Assembly (NCBI RefSeq): GCF_042885655.1
Contig: NZ_JBHVRO010000004.1
Location: 248,001-312,000, forward strand
Length of the DNA: 64,000 bases
Direction of reading: 5' to 3'
Origin: Psychrobacillus sp042885655
Lineage (GTDB): Bacteria; Bacillota; Bacilli; Bacillales_A; Planococcaceae
In this document: piece after piece, positions 34,803 to 43,671 of the stretch
Position numbering within the stretch: position 1 is the first letter of the stretch
How the letters are laid out: every line of letters begins with the position of its first letter
Position numbers and translations under genes: made by a program
The notes under the pieces: generated by a model
Told to the model about the DNA's origin: nothing
What the model saw: only the letters and a program-made list of their open reading frames with translations
Databases searched by the model: none

Positions 34803-35854
34803 AGTAATCCCTCGATATATCGACGAATTTCTTCCTCATCATTTTTTAAAGATATTAAATCTACAGTTGAAACTTGCATAGCAGTATCTGGATCTTTTAA
34901 GCCATTTCCAGTAAAGATTGTTACTACTTTGCTTCCTGCAGGAATTTTTCCGGTTTTTACAGATTTAATAACTCCTGCAAGTGATGCTGCGGAACCAGGT
35001 TCAACAAACACGCCTTCTCGACTAGCGATTAGTTGATATGCGTTTAATATTTCTTCGTCTGTAACAGAGTCAATAATTCCACTAGATTCGTCACGAGCAG
35101 CTACTGCTAAAGACCAACTCGCAGGATTTCCAATTCGAATTGCTGTTGCAATTGTTTCCGGACTTGCAATCGGTGTACCTTGTACGATTGCCGCCGAACC
35201 TTCAGCTTCAAACCCAAACATTTTCGGTAGACCAGATTTTTTTACTTCATTGTATTCTTTGAAACCTTTCCAATAAGCACTAATATTTCCTGCGTTACCA
35301 ACTGGAATACATAAAATATCAGGAGAAGAACCTAGAGCATCTACAATTTCAAATGCAGCTGTTTTTTGCCCTTCTAAACGGTATGGATTGACCGAGTTAA
35401 CTAATGCAACAGGTGTTGTTTCGCTGATTTTCCGAACGATTTGCAGAGCATCGTCAAAGTTTCCATCAATCTCAATGATTTTAGAACCATACATACATGC
35501 TTGAGCTAATTTACCAAGAGCAACTTTTCCTTTTGGTATCACTACGATGGATTTTATGCCTGCTCGAGCAGCGTAAGCCGCAGCAGCAGCTGATGTGTTT
35601 CCTGTAGAAGCACAAATAACACATTCGCTTCCTTCTTCAATTGCTTTAGCTACAGCAAATACCATCCCACGATCTTTAAATGAGCCTGTCGGATTTGCCC
35701 CTTCCACTTTTCCATAAAGTTCGATTCCTAGTTCTTTTGACAAGTTATCTAGTTTAATAAGAGGCGTATTTCCCTCGAGTAATGATAAATTAGGTGTTTT
35801 ATCTGTTACTGGTAAAAATTCTTTATATTCTTCAATTAAACCTTGCCAAGCCAT
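34799..35854 (-). CDS. thrC: Threonine synthase
   Basis: A 351-residue PLP enzyme converting O-phosphohomoserine to threonine. The PLP lysine is in GSFKDRGM (about residue 61); the phosphate-binding CASTGNTSAAAAAYAAR and GNAGNISAYWKG loops are intact. It is the shorter Gram-positive type. It is first in the thrC-thrB operon and has a sigma-A promoter upstream; no T-box leader is seen. Confidence 0.95.
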   Translation of the reverse strand: MAWQGLIEEYKEFLPVTDKTPNLSLLEGNTPLIKLDNLSKELGIELYGKVEGANPTGSFKDRGMVFAVAKAIEEGSECVICASTGNTSAAAAAYAARAGIKSIVVIPKGKVALGKLAQACMYGSKIIEIDGNFDDALQIVRKISETTPVALVNSVNPYRLEGQKTAAFEIVDALGSSPDILCIPVGNAGNISAYWKGFKEYNEVKKSGLPKMFGFEAEGSAAIVQGTPIASPETIATAIRIGNPASWSLAVAARDESSGIIDSVTDEEILNAYQLIASREGVFVEPGSAASLAGVIKSVKTGKIPAGSKVVTIFTGNGLKDPDTAMQVSTVDLISLKNDEEEIRRYIEGLL

Positions 35855-35910
35855 GGTGTTGTCCGCCTCTCTGTTCTTCTTGAATAAACATATGTATTTC
35901 CATAAAGGAC

Positions 35911-35939
35911 ATTTTACCTTAATAAAGTATAAAAAACAA
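35911..35939 (-). promoter_or_regulatory. Sigma-A promoter of thrC-thrB
   Basis: On the minus strand TTGTTT, 17 bases, TAAAAT. Confidence 0.6.
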
Positions 35940-35953
35940 GATTAAGTTTCTTA

Positions 35954-35982
35954 TTGATAGTTTACTATTCGATGGGTATACT
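35954..35982 (+). promoter_or_regulatory. Sigma-A promoter of niaP
   Basis: TTGATA, 17 bases, TATACT; transcription should start near 35989. Confidence 0.7.
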
Positions 35983-36005
35983 AGTCATGTAAAGATGTAA
36001 TATTA

Positions 36006-36020
36006 CAGATGTAAAGACAG
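36006..36020 (+). promoter_or_regulatory. NiaR-like operator before niaP
   Basis: AGATGTAAAGACA matches the half of the nadB operator (AGGTGTCAAGACA) in 11 of 13 positions, and lies in the leader just before the ribosome site. The direct repeats of GATGTAA at 35994 and 36008 may extend it. Confidence 0.55.
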
Positions 36021-36029
36021 GAGAAATAT

Positions 36030-37232
36030 ATGAGTAAAAAGAGTTCTTTATCAAAGAATAAATTACTAGGAATTGCAGGACTTGCATGGATGTTTGATGC
36101 AATGGACGTAGGAATTCTATCATTCGTTATTGCAGCACTGTCGGCAGATTGGGGTTTGACTCCAGGGCAAATGGGTTGGATCGGAAGCGTTAACTCTATT
36201 GGAATGGCAGTAGGTGCATTAGTGTTTGGAGTGTTTGCTGATAAAGTAGGTCGTAAAAAGATTTTTATGATGACGTTATTGCTGTTTTCTATTGCAGGTG
36301 GATTATCAGCTCTGACAACTACATTGGCAGCATTTTTAATTTTACGATTCTTCGTCGGAATGGGACTGGGAGGGGAGCTACCTGTCGCGTCTACACTAGT
36401 ATCTGAAAGTGTGGAAGCAAAAGAAAGAGGCAGAGTGGTTGTATTATTAGAAAGTTTTTGGGCTGCAGGCTGGCTAGTATCAGCACTAATTGCTTACTTT
36501 ATTATTCCAAGTTACGGTTGGAGAATTGCTTTACTAATTACTGCATTACCAGCATTTTACGCTATCTATTTACGTATTAAGCTACCAGATTCTCCTCGTT
36601 TTACGGAGAAGAAAACAGACTCTAGAACGATTATGCAAAATATGAAAGAAGTTTGGTCTAAGAAATATGCGAAACGGACTTTAATGCTCTGGGTTGTATG
36701 GTTTACTGTCGTGTTTTCTTATTATGGTATGTTTTTGTGGCTTCCAAGTGTGATGGTGATGAAAGGATTTACACTGATTAAAAGTTTTGAATACGTATTA
36801 ATCATGACACTTGCTCAATTACCTGGTTATTTCTCTGCCGCATGGTTAATAGAAAAAATGGGCCGCAAGTTTGTATTGGTTACTTATTTACTCGGAACTG
36901 CAGCGAGTGCGTTTGTATTTGGTTCTGCTGAAACTACAGCTGCATTAATTGTTTCAGGTATGTTCCTGTCGTTCTTTAACCTAGGCGCTTGGGGAGCTTT
37001 ATATGCATATTCCCCAGAACAGTATCCAACAGTTATCCGTGCAACAGGCTCTGGAATGGCTGCTTCAATTGGCCGTGTAGGAGGAATTTTAGGACCTCTA
37101 TTAGTTGGGTCACTTGTAACTTCTGGATATGAAATCAGTTGGATTTTCGGTATATTCTGTATAGCAATAGTCATTGGTGTACTATCTGTTATATTCCTTG
37201 GGACTGAAACAAAACAAGTTGAATTAGATTAA
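36030..37232 (+). CDS. niaP: Niacin permease NiaP (MFS)
   Basis: A 400-residue major facilitator protein with 12 spans. It closely follows B. subtilis NiaP (YceI): LAWMFDAMDVGILSF at the start, GMGLGGELPVASTLVSE after span 4, and VFSYYGMFLWLPSVM in the middle. It imports nicotinate for NAD salvage. The NiaR-like site before it ties it to the nadBCA operon at 9.8 kb. A neighbouring NiaR gene is not in the window. Confidence 0.92.
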   Translation: MSKKSSLSKNKLLGIAGLAWMFDAMDVGILSFVIAALSADWGLTPGQMGWIGSVNSIGMAVGALVFGVFADKVGRKKIFMMTLLLFSIAGGLSALTTTLAAFLILRFFVGMGLGGELPVASTLVSESVEAKERGRVVVLLESFWAAGWLVSALIAYFIIPSYGWRIALLITALPAFYAIYLRIKLPDSPRFTEKKTDSRTIMQNMKEVWSKKYAKRTLMLWVVWFTVVFSYYGMFLWLPSVMVMKGFTLIKSFEYVLIMTLAQLPGYFSAAWLIEKMGRKFVLVTYLLGTAASAFVFGSAETTAALIVSGMFLSFFNLGAWGALYAYSPEQYPTVIRATGSGMAASIGRVGGILGPLLVGSLVTSGYEISWIFGIFCIAIVIGVLSVIFLGTETKQVELD

Positions 37233-37240
37233 TTTATGAG

Positions 37241-37266
37241 CCCGTTCTATATGAGAGCGGGTTTTA
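37241..37266 (+). terminator. Terminator after niaP
   Basis: CCCGTTCT pairs with AGAGCGGG (one G-T) and is followed by TTTTATTAT. Confidence 0.7.
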
Positions 37267-37327
37267 TTATGTTTGGATGGTAAAACATAGTAAAATGAAG
37301 AAATAGTAACGCAAGGGGAGTGGAGAC

Positions 37328-37852
37328 TTGGGGGAATTAAAACATAAAAGAATTCTAATCATAGGCTCGAGTGGTGCAGGGAAATCGACATTATCAACAA
37401 AGCTAGCAGAAAAGTGGAAATTACCGCTAGTCCATTTAGATGCACTATTTTGGAACGCTGGTTGGGTTCCAACTCCGAAACCAGAATTTAGAGAGAAAAT
37501 TCAAGGGAAATTAGAAGAAGACGAATGGATTATTGATGGTAATTTTGACTCTACTTTAGAATTAAGAGCGAAGTATGCAGATTTAATCATCTTCTTAGAT
37601 TTCCCAAGACTTCTATGTACGTATCGAGTTTTCAAAAGAGCATGGATGTATAGGGGAACAACTCGTCCTGATATGGCTTCAGGGTGTGAAGAAAAAATAG
37701 ACATAGAATTTGCCCAGTGGGTTTGGCGTTTTCCAAGGGATGTGCGTCCAGGTATTTTAAAATTATTGAGACATACAAATAATGTGGATATATGTATATT
37801 ACGTAATCCAAAAGAAGTAAAAGCCTTTCTAGAAACTGCTCCGAGTAGATAA
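37328..37852 (+). CDS. P-loop kinase-like protein (topology-modulation / adenylate-kinase type)
   Basis: A 174-residue P-loop NTPase: Walker A GSSGAGKST at residues 13-21, then HLDALFWNAGW, WIIDGNFDSTLELRA and an LDFPR strand end. This set is typical of the shikimate/adenylate-kinase-like proteins annotated as DNA topology modulation factors; the true substrate is unknown. TTG 37328 is chosen because GGGGAGTGGAG lies just upstream. It precedes the alkyladenine glycosylase by 56 bases. Confidence 0.78.
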   Translation: MGELKHKRILIIGSSGAGKSTLSTKLAEKWKLPLVHLDALFWNAGWVPTPKPEFREKIQGKLEEDEWIIDGNFDSTLELRAKYADLIIFLDFPRLLCTYRVFKRAWMYRGTTRPDMASGCEEKIDIEFAQWVWRFPRDVRPGILKLLRHTNNVDICILRNPKEVKAFLETAPSR

Positions 37853-37908
37853 GTATTTCTCTAAAATGAGCAGGCAAACTTTGAAGCGAAGAAAATGAGG
37901 TTTTATAA

Positions 37909-38493
37909 ATGAAATCAATAGATCCAACATTTTTTCATCAACCAACATTAGAGTTAGCAAGAAATTTAATAGGGAAATATATCGTTCATGAGCATGATAG
38001 AGGGCTTCTAATAGGGAAAATTGTAGAAACTGAAGCGTATATGGGTGCCGAAGACAGAGCTGCGCATAGCTTTGGAAACAGAAGAACGAAACGAACCGAA
38101 GTAATGTTTGGAGAACCTGGACTTATTTATACCTATCAAATGCATACACATACACTTATAAACGTAGTGGCAGGAGTAGAAGGTATTCCTAATGCCATAT
38201 TAATACGCGCAATAGAGCCAATGGAAGGCTTAGACCTAATGAAAGAATTCCGTAACAATTTACCAATGAAGCAATGGACAAACGGGCCAGGTAAACTAAC
38301 AAAAGCGCTAGGAATTACGATGGAGTACTATGGAAAGAAGTGGACGGAAAAGCCCCTATATATAACAGAAGGAGAAGAAGTGAGTTTGATTTCTACAGGA
38401 CCTAGAATAGGTATAGAAAATAGTGGAGAAGCAGTACACTACCCATATAGATTTTGGGAAACGGACAATCCATTTGTCTCAAAAATGAGATAG
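37909..38493 (+). CDS. mpg: DNA-3-methyladenine glycosylase (AAG/MPG family)
   Basis: A 194-residue base-excision enzyme of the AAG type (B. subtilis YxlJ-like), removing 3-methyladenine and other alkylated purines. Motifs: ETEAYMGAEDRAAHSFGNR (catalytic Glu region, about residue 43), the Tyr-rich MFGEPGLIYTYQMH that flips the base, and NGPGKLTKALGI (about 130). Length agrees with the bacterial family. Confidence 0.92.
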   Translation: MKSIDPTFFHQPTLELARNLIGKYIVHEHDRGLLIGKIVETEAYMGAEDRAAHSFGNRRTKRTEVMFGEPGLIYTYQMHTHTLINVVAGVEGIPNAILIRAIEPMEGLDLMKEFRNNLPMKQWTNGPGKLTKALGITMEYYGKKWTEKPLYITEGEEVSLISTGPRIGIENSGEAVHYPYRFWETDNPFVSKMR

Positions 38494-38540
38494 GACGGTG
38501 GATAATGCTATGGGTAAGGTTAGCAAAACTCACAAAAAAC

Positions 38541-38576
38541 GACCGGCCAATCTATATTGGTCGGTCATTACTATTT
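38541..38576. terminator. Bidirectional terminator, mpg / GNAT
   Basis: GACCGGCCAA and TTGGTCGGTC form a 10-bp stem (one G-T) between the convergent genes; T-rich downstream on the plus strand. Confidence 0.8.
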
Positions 38577-38578
38577 TA

Positions 38579-39379
38579 TTATATTAATTTTCCCATATAA
38601 AACTCGTCCACAAATTGACCATTAATGATTAGAGCATTTTTTCGGTCTCCTTCAATATCGAAACCTAGCTTTTTATAAAGCTTTTGTGCATTAGTATTTT
38701 CTTTAATGACAGAAAGCTCAAGCTTTGATATTCCTACTTCTTTTGCCCATTTTTCACCATGCAGCATAAGAGAAGAAGCTATCCCTTTTTGAGCGAACTC
38801 CTGTTTCACACCAATGACTACAGAAGCTCGGTGTAAAGCACGTGGAGCAGGACCACCAGTAAATAATACATACCCAGCAAACTGACCATTCATAATGGCA
38901 AAAAGTAAAATTGAATTAGCAGTATTTTTCCAATTAGTCATTTCTTTACGCATACTTTGAACAGTCATTTGTATGTCTGATTTTCCATACAACATAAAGT
39001 CTGTTTCTGAGAAAATCGATTCCTGTAAGCGTATGAATGAGCGTGCATCTTCTAATTCTGCTTCTCGAATAATAAGGATATCCTGCTGATTGTTTTCATC
39101 CATTAGTCGTTCTTCTGTCTCTAAAACGCTACTATGAAAAAGAACAGATTTCCCTATTTCTACAGATTTTACGGAGTATCCATTATCTGTCCAGGCAAAA
39201 TAATGTAATGCAGGTGGCTTTGTTTTTTTCCACCAACTGCTACTTAAATAAGCAGCATTCGGCAGTATTTGGCCAATGATCGCCTCAATTTCATTATATG
39301 TTAATGTAATTTCTTTCTTTGTTGATTGTTTGAAAAAGTTGGCAAGTGGTATATATTTACTCTCAAAAAGTTTGGCCAT
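38579..39379 (-). CDS. GNAT acetyltransferase with N-terminal DUF7662-like domain
   Basis: A 266-residue two-part protein. Residues 1-85 (MAKLFESKYIPLANFF, ITLTYNEIEAIIG, SSWWKKTKPP) look like the small DNA/RNA-associated DUF7662 domain. Residues 105-266 are a GNAT domain with the acetyl-CoA loop QEFAQKGIASSLM and the ENTNAQKLYKKLGF helix. The substrate is unknown. The fusion is coherent in one frame, so it is not a sequencing error. Confidence 0.8.
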   Translation of the reverse strand: MAKLFESKYIPLANFFKQSTKKEITLTYNEIEAIIGQILPNAAYLSSSWWKKTKPPALHYFAWTDNGYSVKSVEIGKSVLFHSSVLETEERLMDENNQQDILIIREAELEDARSFIRLQESIFSETDFMLYGKSDIQMTVQSMRKEMTNWKNTANSILLFAIMNGQFAGYVLFTGGPAPRALHRASVVIGVKQEFAQKGIASSLMLHGEKWAKEVGISKLELSVIKENTNAQKLYKKLGFDIEGDRKNALIINGQFVDEFYMGKLI

Positions 39380-39521
39380 AATTTCACTCTTTTCTTTATT
39401 TACAAAGATTATAGTATAATTATAGCATCAAGCACTTAAATTTTGCACTACTAAAAGCTTATTTTTACGTTAAATAATTCCTATATAAAGTATTACTTCA
39501 AAAGATGAAAGTTTCTTTACA

Positions 39522-40709
39522 TTAAGCTTCAACTAAATCTAATTGTAAAGCAGGTCCAAAGAATTCAAAGTGAATTTGTTCATTAGAATAACCTAGTTCA
39601 AGTAAATGATTAATCATTGCTTCCATAAACCCAACTGGTCCACATACGTAAACGTCGCCATCTTTACGTGTATGCTCTTTTAGTAAATCTTTTGTAATAA
39701 ACCCATCACCACTATCAGAGTAAAGTGCTACATACTTGGCATCATCCATTTTTTCCATTAAAGCTTTAATATCTTTATCAAACGGATGAAGGCTTTCATT
39801 GCGGGCACTATAGATAAAGGATACTGGACGATTTGGTTGGTTTTTCGCAATTGTTTCGAACATACTCATCATTGGTGTAATACCCACACCACCACTAACG
39901 AAAGTTACAGATGTTGTTTTTTCAGAATTTAAAACGAATTCACCTGCTGGAGCAGTTAATTCAACTATGTCCCCAATGTTTACGTTATTGTGTAAATGAA
40001 CGGAAACTTTTCCTTCTGGATTATTTTCATCTTCTTTTTTCACGGAAATACGGAATGACTCAGAATCTGCTGCTTTTGATAAGCTATACTGTCTGTTCAT
40101 CAAATACTTTTCCCCTGGAATGAGTACACGAATCGTTATGAATTGTCCAGGCTCATAAGTAGGTACTGCAGATCCATCTGCTGGTTTTAAATAAAATGAA
40201 GTAATGTTGTTACTTTCTTTTACTTTATCTGCAATAACGAAGTCTTTAAAGAATCTCCAACCGCCTTCTTTTGACTCTGCTGCTACATACATTTCTTCTT
40301 CTATGCCGATAAAAGCATCGGCGATAACTCCATATGCTTCAGCCCAAGCATTAATGATATCGTCAGTAGCTGCATCTCCTAATACTTCTTTAATTGCTCC
40401 AAGTAGATGTTCGCCTACAATTGGATAATGTTCAGGTTTAATACCTAAGCTGACATGTTTTTGTCCGATTTGTTTCACTGCTGGAATAATTGTCGCTAAA
40501 TTATCAATATGCACCGCAGCTGCATATACAGCGTTTGCTAGAGCAGTTTGTTGGCGACCTTTTGCTTGGTTAGCATGATTGAAAATATTTAAAAGCTCTG
40601 GGTGTGCATTAAACAAATTTTTATAAAAAGCTGTAGTTATTGCAACTCCGTGAACTTCTAATACAGGTGCTGTAGATTTTACGATATCAATTGTTTTTTG
40701 AGATAACAT
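39522..40709 (-). CDS. hmp: Flavohemoprotein (nitric oxide dioxygenase)
   Basis: A 395-residue protein: globin domain (1-140, with the proximal His in KHVSLGIKPEHYPIVG), FAD domain (RQYSLSKA near 205) and NAD domain (VSGGVGITPMMSM near 265). It converts nitric oxide to nitrate. The frame is open to 40796, but that ATG lies inside the NsrR operator; MLSQKTIDIVK at 40709 is the family N terminus. It is divergent to nsrR, as in many Bacilli. Confidence 0.95.
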   Translation of the reverse strand: MLSQKTIDIVKSTAPVLEVHGVAITTAFYKNLFNAHPELLNIFNHANQAKGRQQTALANAVYAAAVHIDNLATIIPAVKQIGQKHVSLGIKPEHYPIVGEHLLGAIKEVLGDAATDDIINAWAEAYGVIADAFIGIEEEMYVAAESKEGGWRFFKDFVIADKVKESNNITSFYLKPADGSAVPTYEPGQFITIRVLIPGEKYLMNRQYSLSKAADSESFRISVKKEDENNPEGKVSVHLHNNVNIGDIVELTAPAGEFVLNSEKTTSVTFVSGGVGITPMMSMFETIAKNQPNRPVSFIYSARNESLHPFDKDIKALMEKMDDAKYVALYSDSGDGFITKDLLKEHTRKDGDVYVCGPVGFMEAMINHLLELGYSNEQIHFEFFGPALQLDLVEA

Positions 40710-40780
40710 ATTAATTACACGTCCTTTTCTTTTTCTCGTTGCTTTCAAACACAACAATACTCCTGCATTTCTCTTAAAGC

Positions 40781-40796
40781 AATATTTAAAATACAT
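40781..40796 (-). promoter_or_regulatory. NsrR operator of hmp
   Basis: On the minus strand ATGTATTTTAAATATT fits the Bacillus NsrR box ATRTATYTTAAATAT in nearly every position. It lies 72 bases upstream of the hmp start. Confidence 0.8.
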
Positions 40797-40883
40797 CTTT
40801 AAAAACCTTTAATAAATCAGACACATTTCTTTCACGACTTTGTCATAATCGTTATAATGGGATTGAAGAATGGTGGTGGCAGT

Positions 40884-41327
40884 GTGAGATTAACTATGTA
40901 TACAGATTTCTCTTTAAGGGTGTTAATATACCTGGGAACAAAAGAAAAAAACGAGCTTTCAACGATTCAATCCATATCAGATGCATATAGTATTTCGAAA
41001 AATCATTTGATGAAAGTAACTCATGAATTAGGAAAACTCGGTTATATTGAAACGATAAGAGGAAGAGGCGGCGGGATTCGTTTAGCGATGGAGCCAACAG
41101 CTATTAATATAGGACAAGTTGTAAGACAAACAGAAGACGACTTCCACTTAGTAGAATGTTTTGATTGCAGTACTAATTCTTGTGTAATTACGCCTGCTTG
41201 TAGTTTAAAGGGTGCTCTCCAGCTAGCTTTAAAGGCATATTTAAATGTACTAGATGAATATACACTTGCAGATTTTTTACATCAAAAAACACAATTAGCA
41301 AATTTACTTTTCAATCAGCAGAGATAA
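40884..41327 (+). CDS. nsrR: Nitric oxide-sensing repressor NsrR
   Basis: A 147-residue Rrf2-family regulator. The winged helix includes the recognition region SKNHLMKVTHELGKLGYIETIRGRGGGIRLA; the cluster cysteines are in ECFDCSTNSCVITPAC (about 92-107). GTG 40884 gives MRLTMYTDFSLRVL, aligning with B. subtilis NsrR; the earlier ATG 40857 falls in the -10 element (TATAAT at 40853-40858) and cannot be the start. It represses hmp until NO destroys its [4Fe-4S] cluster. Confidence 0.92.
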   Translation: MRLTMYTDFSLRVLIYLGTKEKNELSTIQSISDAYSISKNHLMKVTHELGKLGYIETIRGRGGGIRLAMEPTAINIGQVVRQTEDDFHLVECFDCSTNSCVITPACSLKGALQLALKAYLNVLDEYTLADFLHQKTQLANLLFNQQR

Positions 41328-41373
41328 GTATGATAAAATAGTTTCGGAAATTGTTTTTTTAGGAGGACTATTC

Positions 41374-42300
41374 ATGGAAAAAGTATTAGTTTTTGGTCAT
41401 AAAAACCCAGACACAGACACGATTACATCAGCAATTGTTTATGCGTATTTAAAAAATGCAATCGGCTTAAACACGGAAGCAGTGCGTTTAGGTGAATTAA
41501 ATAATGAAACAAAATTCGCTTTAGAAAAATTCGGATTCGAAGCCCCAAGATTGGTTGGAAATGTTTCGACTGAAGCGAAGAAAGTAATTTTAGTCGATCA
41601 CAATGAAAAGCAACAAAGCGCAGAGGGTATCGAAGAAGTACAAGTAACAGAAGTAATTGACCATCACCGAATCGCAAACTTTGAAACAGCGGAGCCGTTA
41701 TACTATCGCGCAGAGCCAGTTGGATGCACAGCTACTATTTTAAATAAAATCTTTAAAGAAAAAGGCGTAGAAATCCCAGCAAATATTGCAGGTTTAATGC
41801 TTTCTGCAATTGTTTCAGATTCTTTATTATTTAAATCTCCTACTTGTACAGAAGAAGACATTACCGCTGCACGTGAGCTTGAAAAAATTGCAGGTGTAAA
41901 TGTAGAAGAGTATGGACTAGCAATGTTAAAAGCAGGAGCAGATTTGAGTGATAAAAGCCTAGAAGATTTACTTTCTTTAGACGCAAAAGAATTCGGCATG
42001 GGCGAATACAAAGTAGTCATCGCACAAGTAAACGCAGTAGACGTTAACGACGTAATGGGTCGCCAAGAAGAGCTAGAAGAATTAATTCATCGTGAAATTC
42101 AAGAAAAAGAGTTGGACTTATTCTTCTTCGTTGTAACAGATATATTAAACAACGACTCTGTAGCACTAGCACTTGGAAAAGTAGCTTTAAAAGCAGAAGC
42201 TGCATTTAATGTGAAATTCGACAACAATACCGCGCTATTAAAAGGCGTAGTATCTCGTAAAAAACAAGTGGTCCCAGCACTAACTGAAGCATTAGCTTAA
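41374..42300 (+). CDS. ppaC: Manganese-dependent inorganic pyrophosphatase
   Basis: A 308-residue DHH-family pyrophosphatase (family II). Metal ligands are in FGHKNPDTD at the N terminus, VDHNE and DHHRIANF (about 90), and the late SRKKQVVPAL substrate loop is present. It hydrolyses pyrophosphate and is the main soluble pyrophosphatase in Bacillus. It follows nsrR by 46 bases with its own AGGAGG site. Confidence 0.95.
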   Translation: MEKVLVFGHKNPDTDTITSAIVYAYLKNAIGLNTEAVRLGELNNETKFALEKFGFEAPRLVGNVSTEAKKVILVDHNEKQQSAEGIEEVQVTEVIDHHRIANFETAEPLYYRAEPVGCTATILNKIFKEKGVEIPANIAGLMLSAIVSDSLLFKSPTCTEEDITAARELEKIAGVNVEEYGLAMLKAGADLSDKSLEDLLSLDAKEFGMGEYKVVIAQVNAVDVNDVMGRQEELEELIHREIQEKELDLFFFVVTDILNNDSVALALGKVALKAEAAFNVKFDNNTALLKGVVSRKKQVVPALTEALA

Positions 42301-42308
42301 TAAAGTTA

Positions 42309-42366
42309 AAAAAGGCTATCTCGACAGTTGCTATTTACTAAAAGCAATCAAGGGATAGCCTTTTTC
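42309..42366 (+). terminator. Terminator after ppaC
   Basis: AAAAAGGCTATC and GATAGCCTTTTT enclose a second small stem (TTGCT / AGCAA), ending in TTTTTC. Confidence 0.8.
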
Positions 42367-42469
42367 TTAGAAAATCTCGAAGTATCTCAGAAAACGATTC
42401 AGATTTTTAATAAGCATTTAAATTGTTGAACACAGCGGAAAACTTTACAATGAAATAGAGGTGATTATG

Positions 42470-43174
42470 ATGAAAATTGAAGTATGGTCGGATTTTGTAT
42501 GTCCTTTTTGTTATATAGGAAAAAGAAGACTGGAAGAAGCTTTGGCGCAAACGGGCTTCGCGAGCCAAGCAGAGGTTGAATTTAAAAGTTTTGAACTTGA
42601 TCCGAATACGCCGAAAATGTCCGATAAGAGTTTGTATGAAGTGCTCGCGGAAAAATACGGTTCCACTGTGGAAGCAGCTAAACAAATGACAGATAACGTA
42701 GTAGCGCAAGCGAAAACAGTTGGGTTAGAGTACAATTTCGATGTCATAAAACCAGCCAATACGTTGGATGCCCATCGTTTAGTAAAGTGGGCAACTGCGC
42801 AAGGAAAAGCAAAAGAGGCAAATGAGTTAATGTTACACTCTTATTTCATAGAAGCAAAAGAAATTGGAAAGCTTGATGTTCTTTTAGATTTAATAGAGTC
42901 AATAGGCTTATCTAGAGAAGAAGCGGAGAAAGTTTTGAATTCTAATGCGTATTTAGAAGAAGTTCGTTTAGATATCGCTCGAGCTGGGCAGATTGGTGTT
43001 CGTGGAGTTCCATTCTTTGTTTTAAATGATAAATATGCCATTTCTGGTGCACAACCTACCGAAACATTCGTTGGCGCATTGAATAAAATTGCAGATGAGG
43101 AAGGAATCTCACCAAAACTACAAATCATTGGAGAAGAAGCTAATCTTTGCACCGATGAAACATGTGATATTTGA
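42470..43174 (+). CDS. DsbA-family oxidoreductase (FrnE-like)
   Basis: A 234-residue thioredoxin-fold protein with the N-terminal active site WSDFVCPFCYIGKRR (CPFC near residue 12) and the cis-Pro loop GVRGVPFFVLNDKYAISGAQP (about 175). It lacks a signal peptide, so it is cytoplasmic, as FrnE/YwbO proteins are. Two more cysteines (LCTDETC) end the chain. ATG 42470 is preferred to GTG 42461 or ATG 42467, by spacing to the GAGGTG site. Confidence 0.85.
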   Translation: MKIEVWSDFVCPFCYIGKRRLEEALAQTGFASQAEVEFKSFELDPNTPKMSDKSLYEVLAEKYGSTVEAAKQMTDNVVAQAKTVGLEYNFDVIKPANTLDAHRLVKWATAQGKAKEANELMLHSYFIEAKEIGKLDVLLDLIESIGLSREEAEKVLNSNAYLEEVRLDIARAGQIGVRGVPFFVLNDKYAISGAQPTETFVGALNKIADEEGISPKLQIIGEEANLCTDETCDI

Positions 43175-43184
43175 TAAAATAGTA

Positions 43185-43217
43185 AGCCAGCTAGGAGAAG
43201 TCCTAACTGGCTTTTTT
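43185..43217 (+). terminator. Terminator after the DsbA-family gene
   Basis: AGCCAGCTAGGA and TCCTAACTGGCT form a 12-bp stem (one mismatch), then TTTTTT. Confidence 0.85.
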
Positions 43218-43572
43218 ATGTTCTTCTTTCAAATGAATGAAATCTAGTACCTTGGAAAGTCAAAACACCAAGATCATCTTCGGCAAGCATTCCGTATTCG
43301 TGTCCACTAAGTTTAAATTCAGTGCGATCGCTACTTTCAAATTGAAATGTTACGTAATAGGAAGTAGATGCAGCAGTATCTCCAGCTCCACCACTAGTTT
43401 TCGAACGCTTTGTTACAACTTGTGCTGGTACAGAGAGCTTAGGAGAATTATTGTTGTTATTCCATTCGGTTAATCCCTTTATAATTGCGAAGAGAATAAG
43501 TCCAACTATTAAGATGAAAAATAATCCAAAAAATATAGGGATACCTCCAAAGATAAATCCGAAATTATCCAT
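43216..43572 (-). CDS. DUF2500-family membrane protein
   Basis: A 118-residue protein with an N-terminal membrane helix (about residues 8-34), an Asn-rich linker, and a small beta domain with SYYVTFQFESSDRTEFKLSGHEYGML, the DUF2500 pattern. Function is unknown. It is convergent with the DsbA-family gene and has an AGGAGG ribosome site. Confidence 0.75.
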   Translation of the reverse strand: MDNFGFIFGGIPIFFGLFFILIVGLILFAIIKGLTEWNNNNNSPKLSVPAQVVTKRSKTSGGAGDTAASTSYYVTFQFESSDRTEFKLSGHEYGMLAEDDLGVLTFQGTRFHSFERRT

Positions 43573-43671
43573 ATAAATCCTCCTTACAAAAAACTGTTTT
43601 TATCTTATACGCAAAAGATTGAATAAAGTTTCGTTTATAGATAGACACTAGTAAAAAAAGGAGGAAATACA

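Noticed and set aside
40710..40796. N-terminal extension of hmp
   Set aside because: Covers the NsrR operator, is not present in flavohemoproteins, and has no ribosome site.
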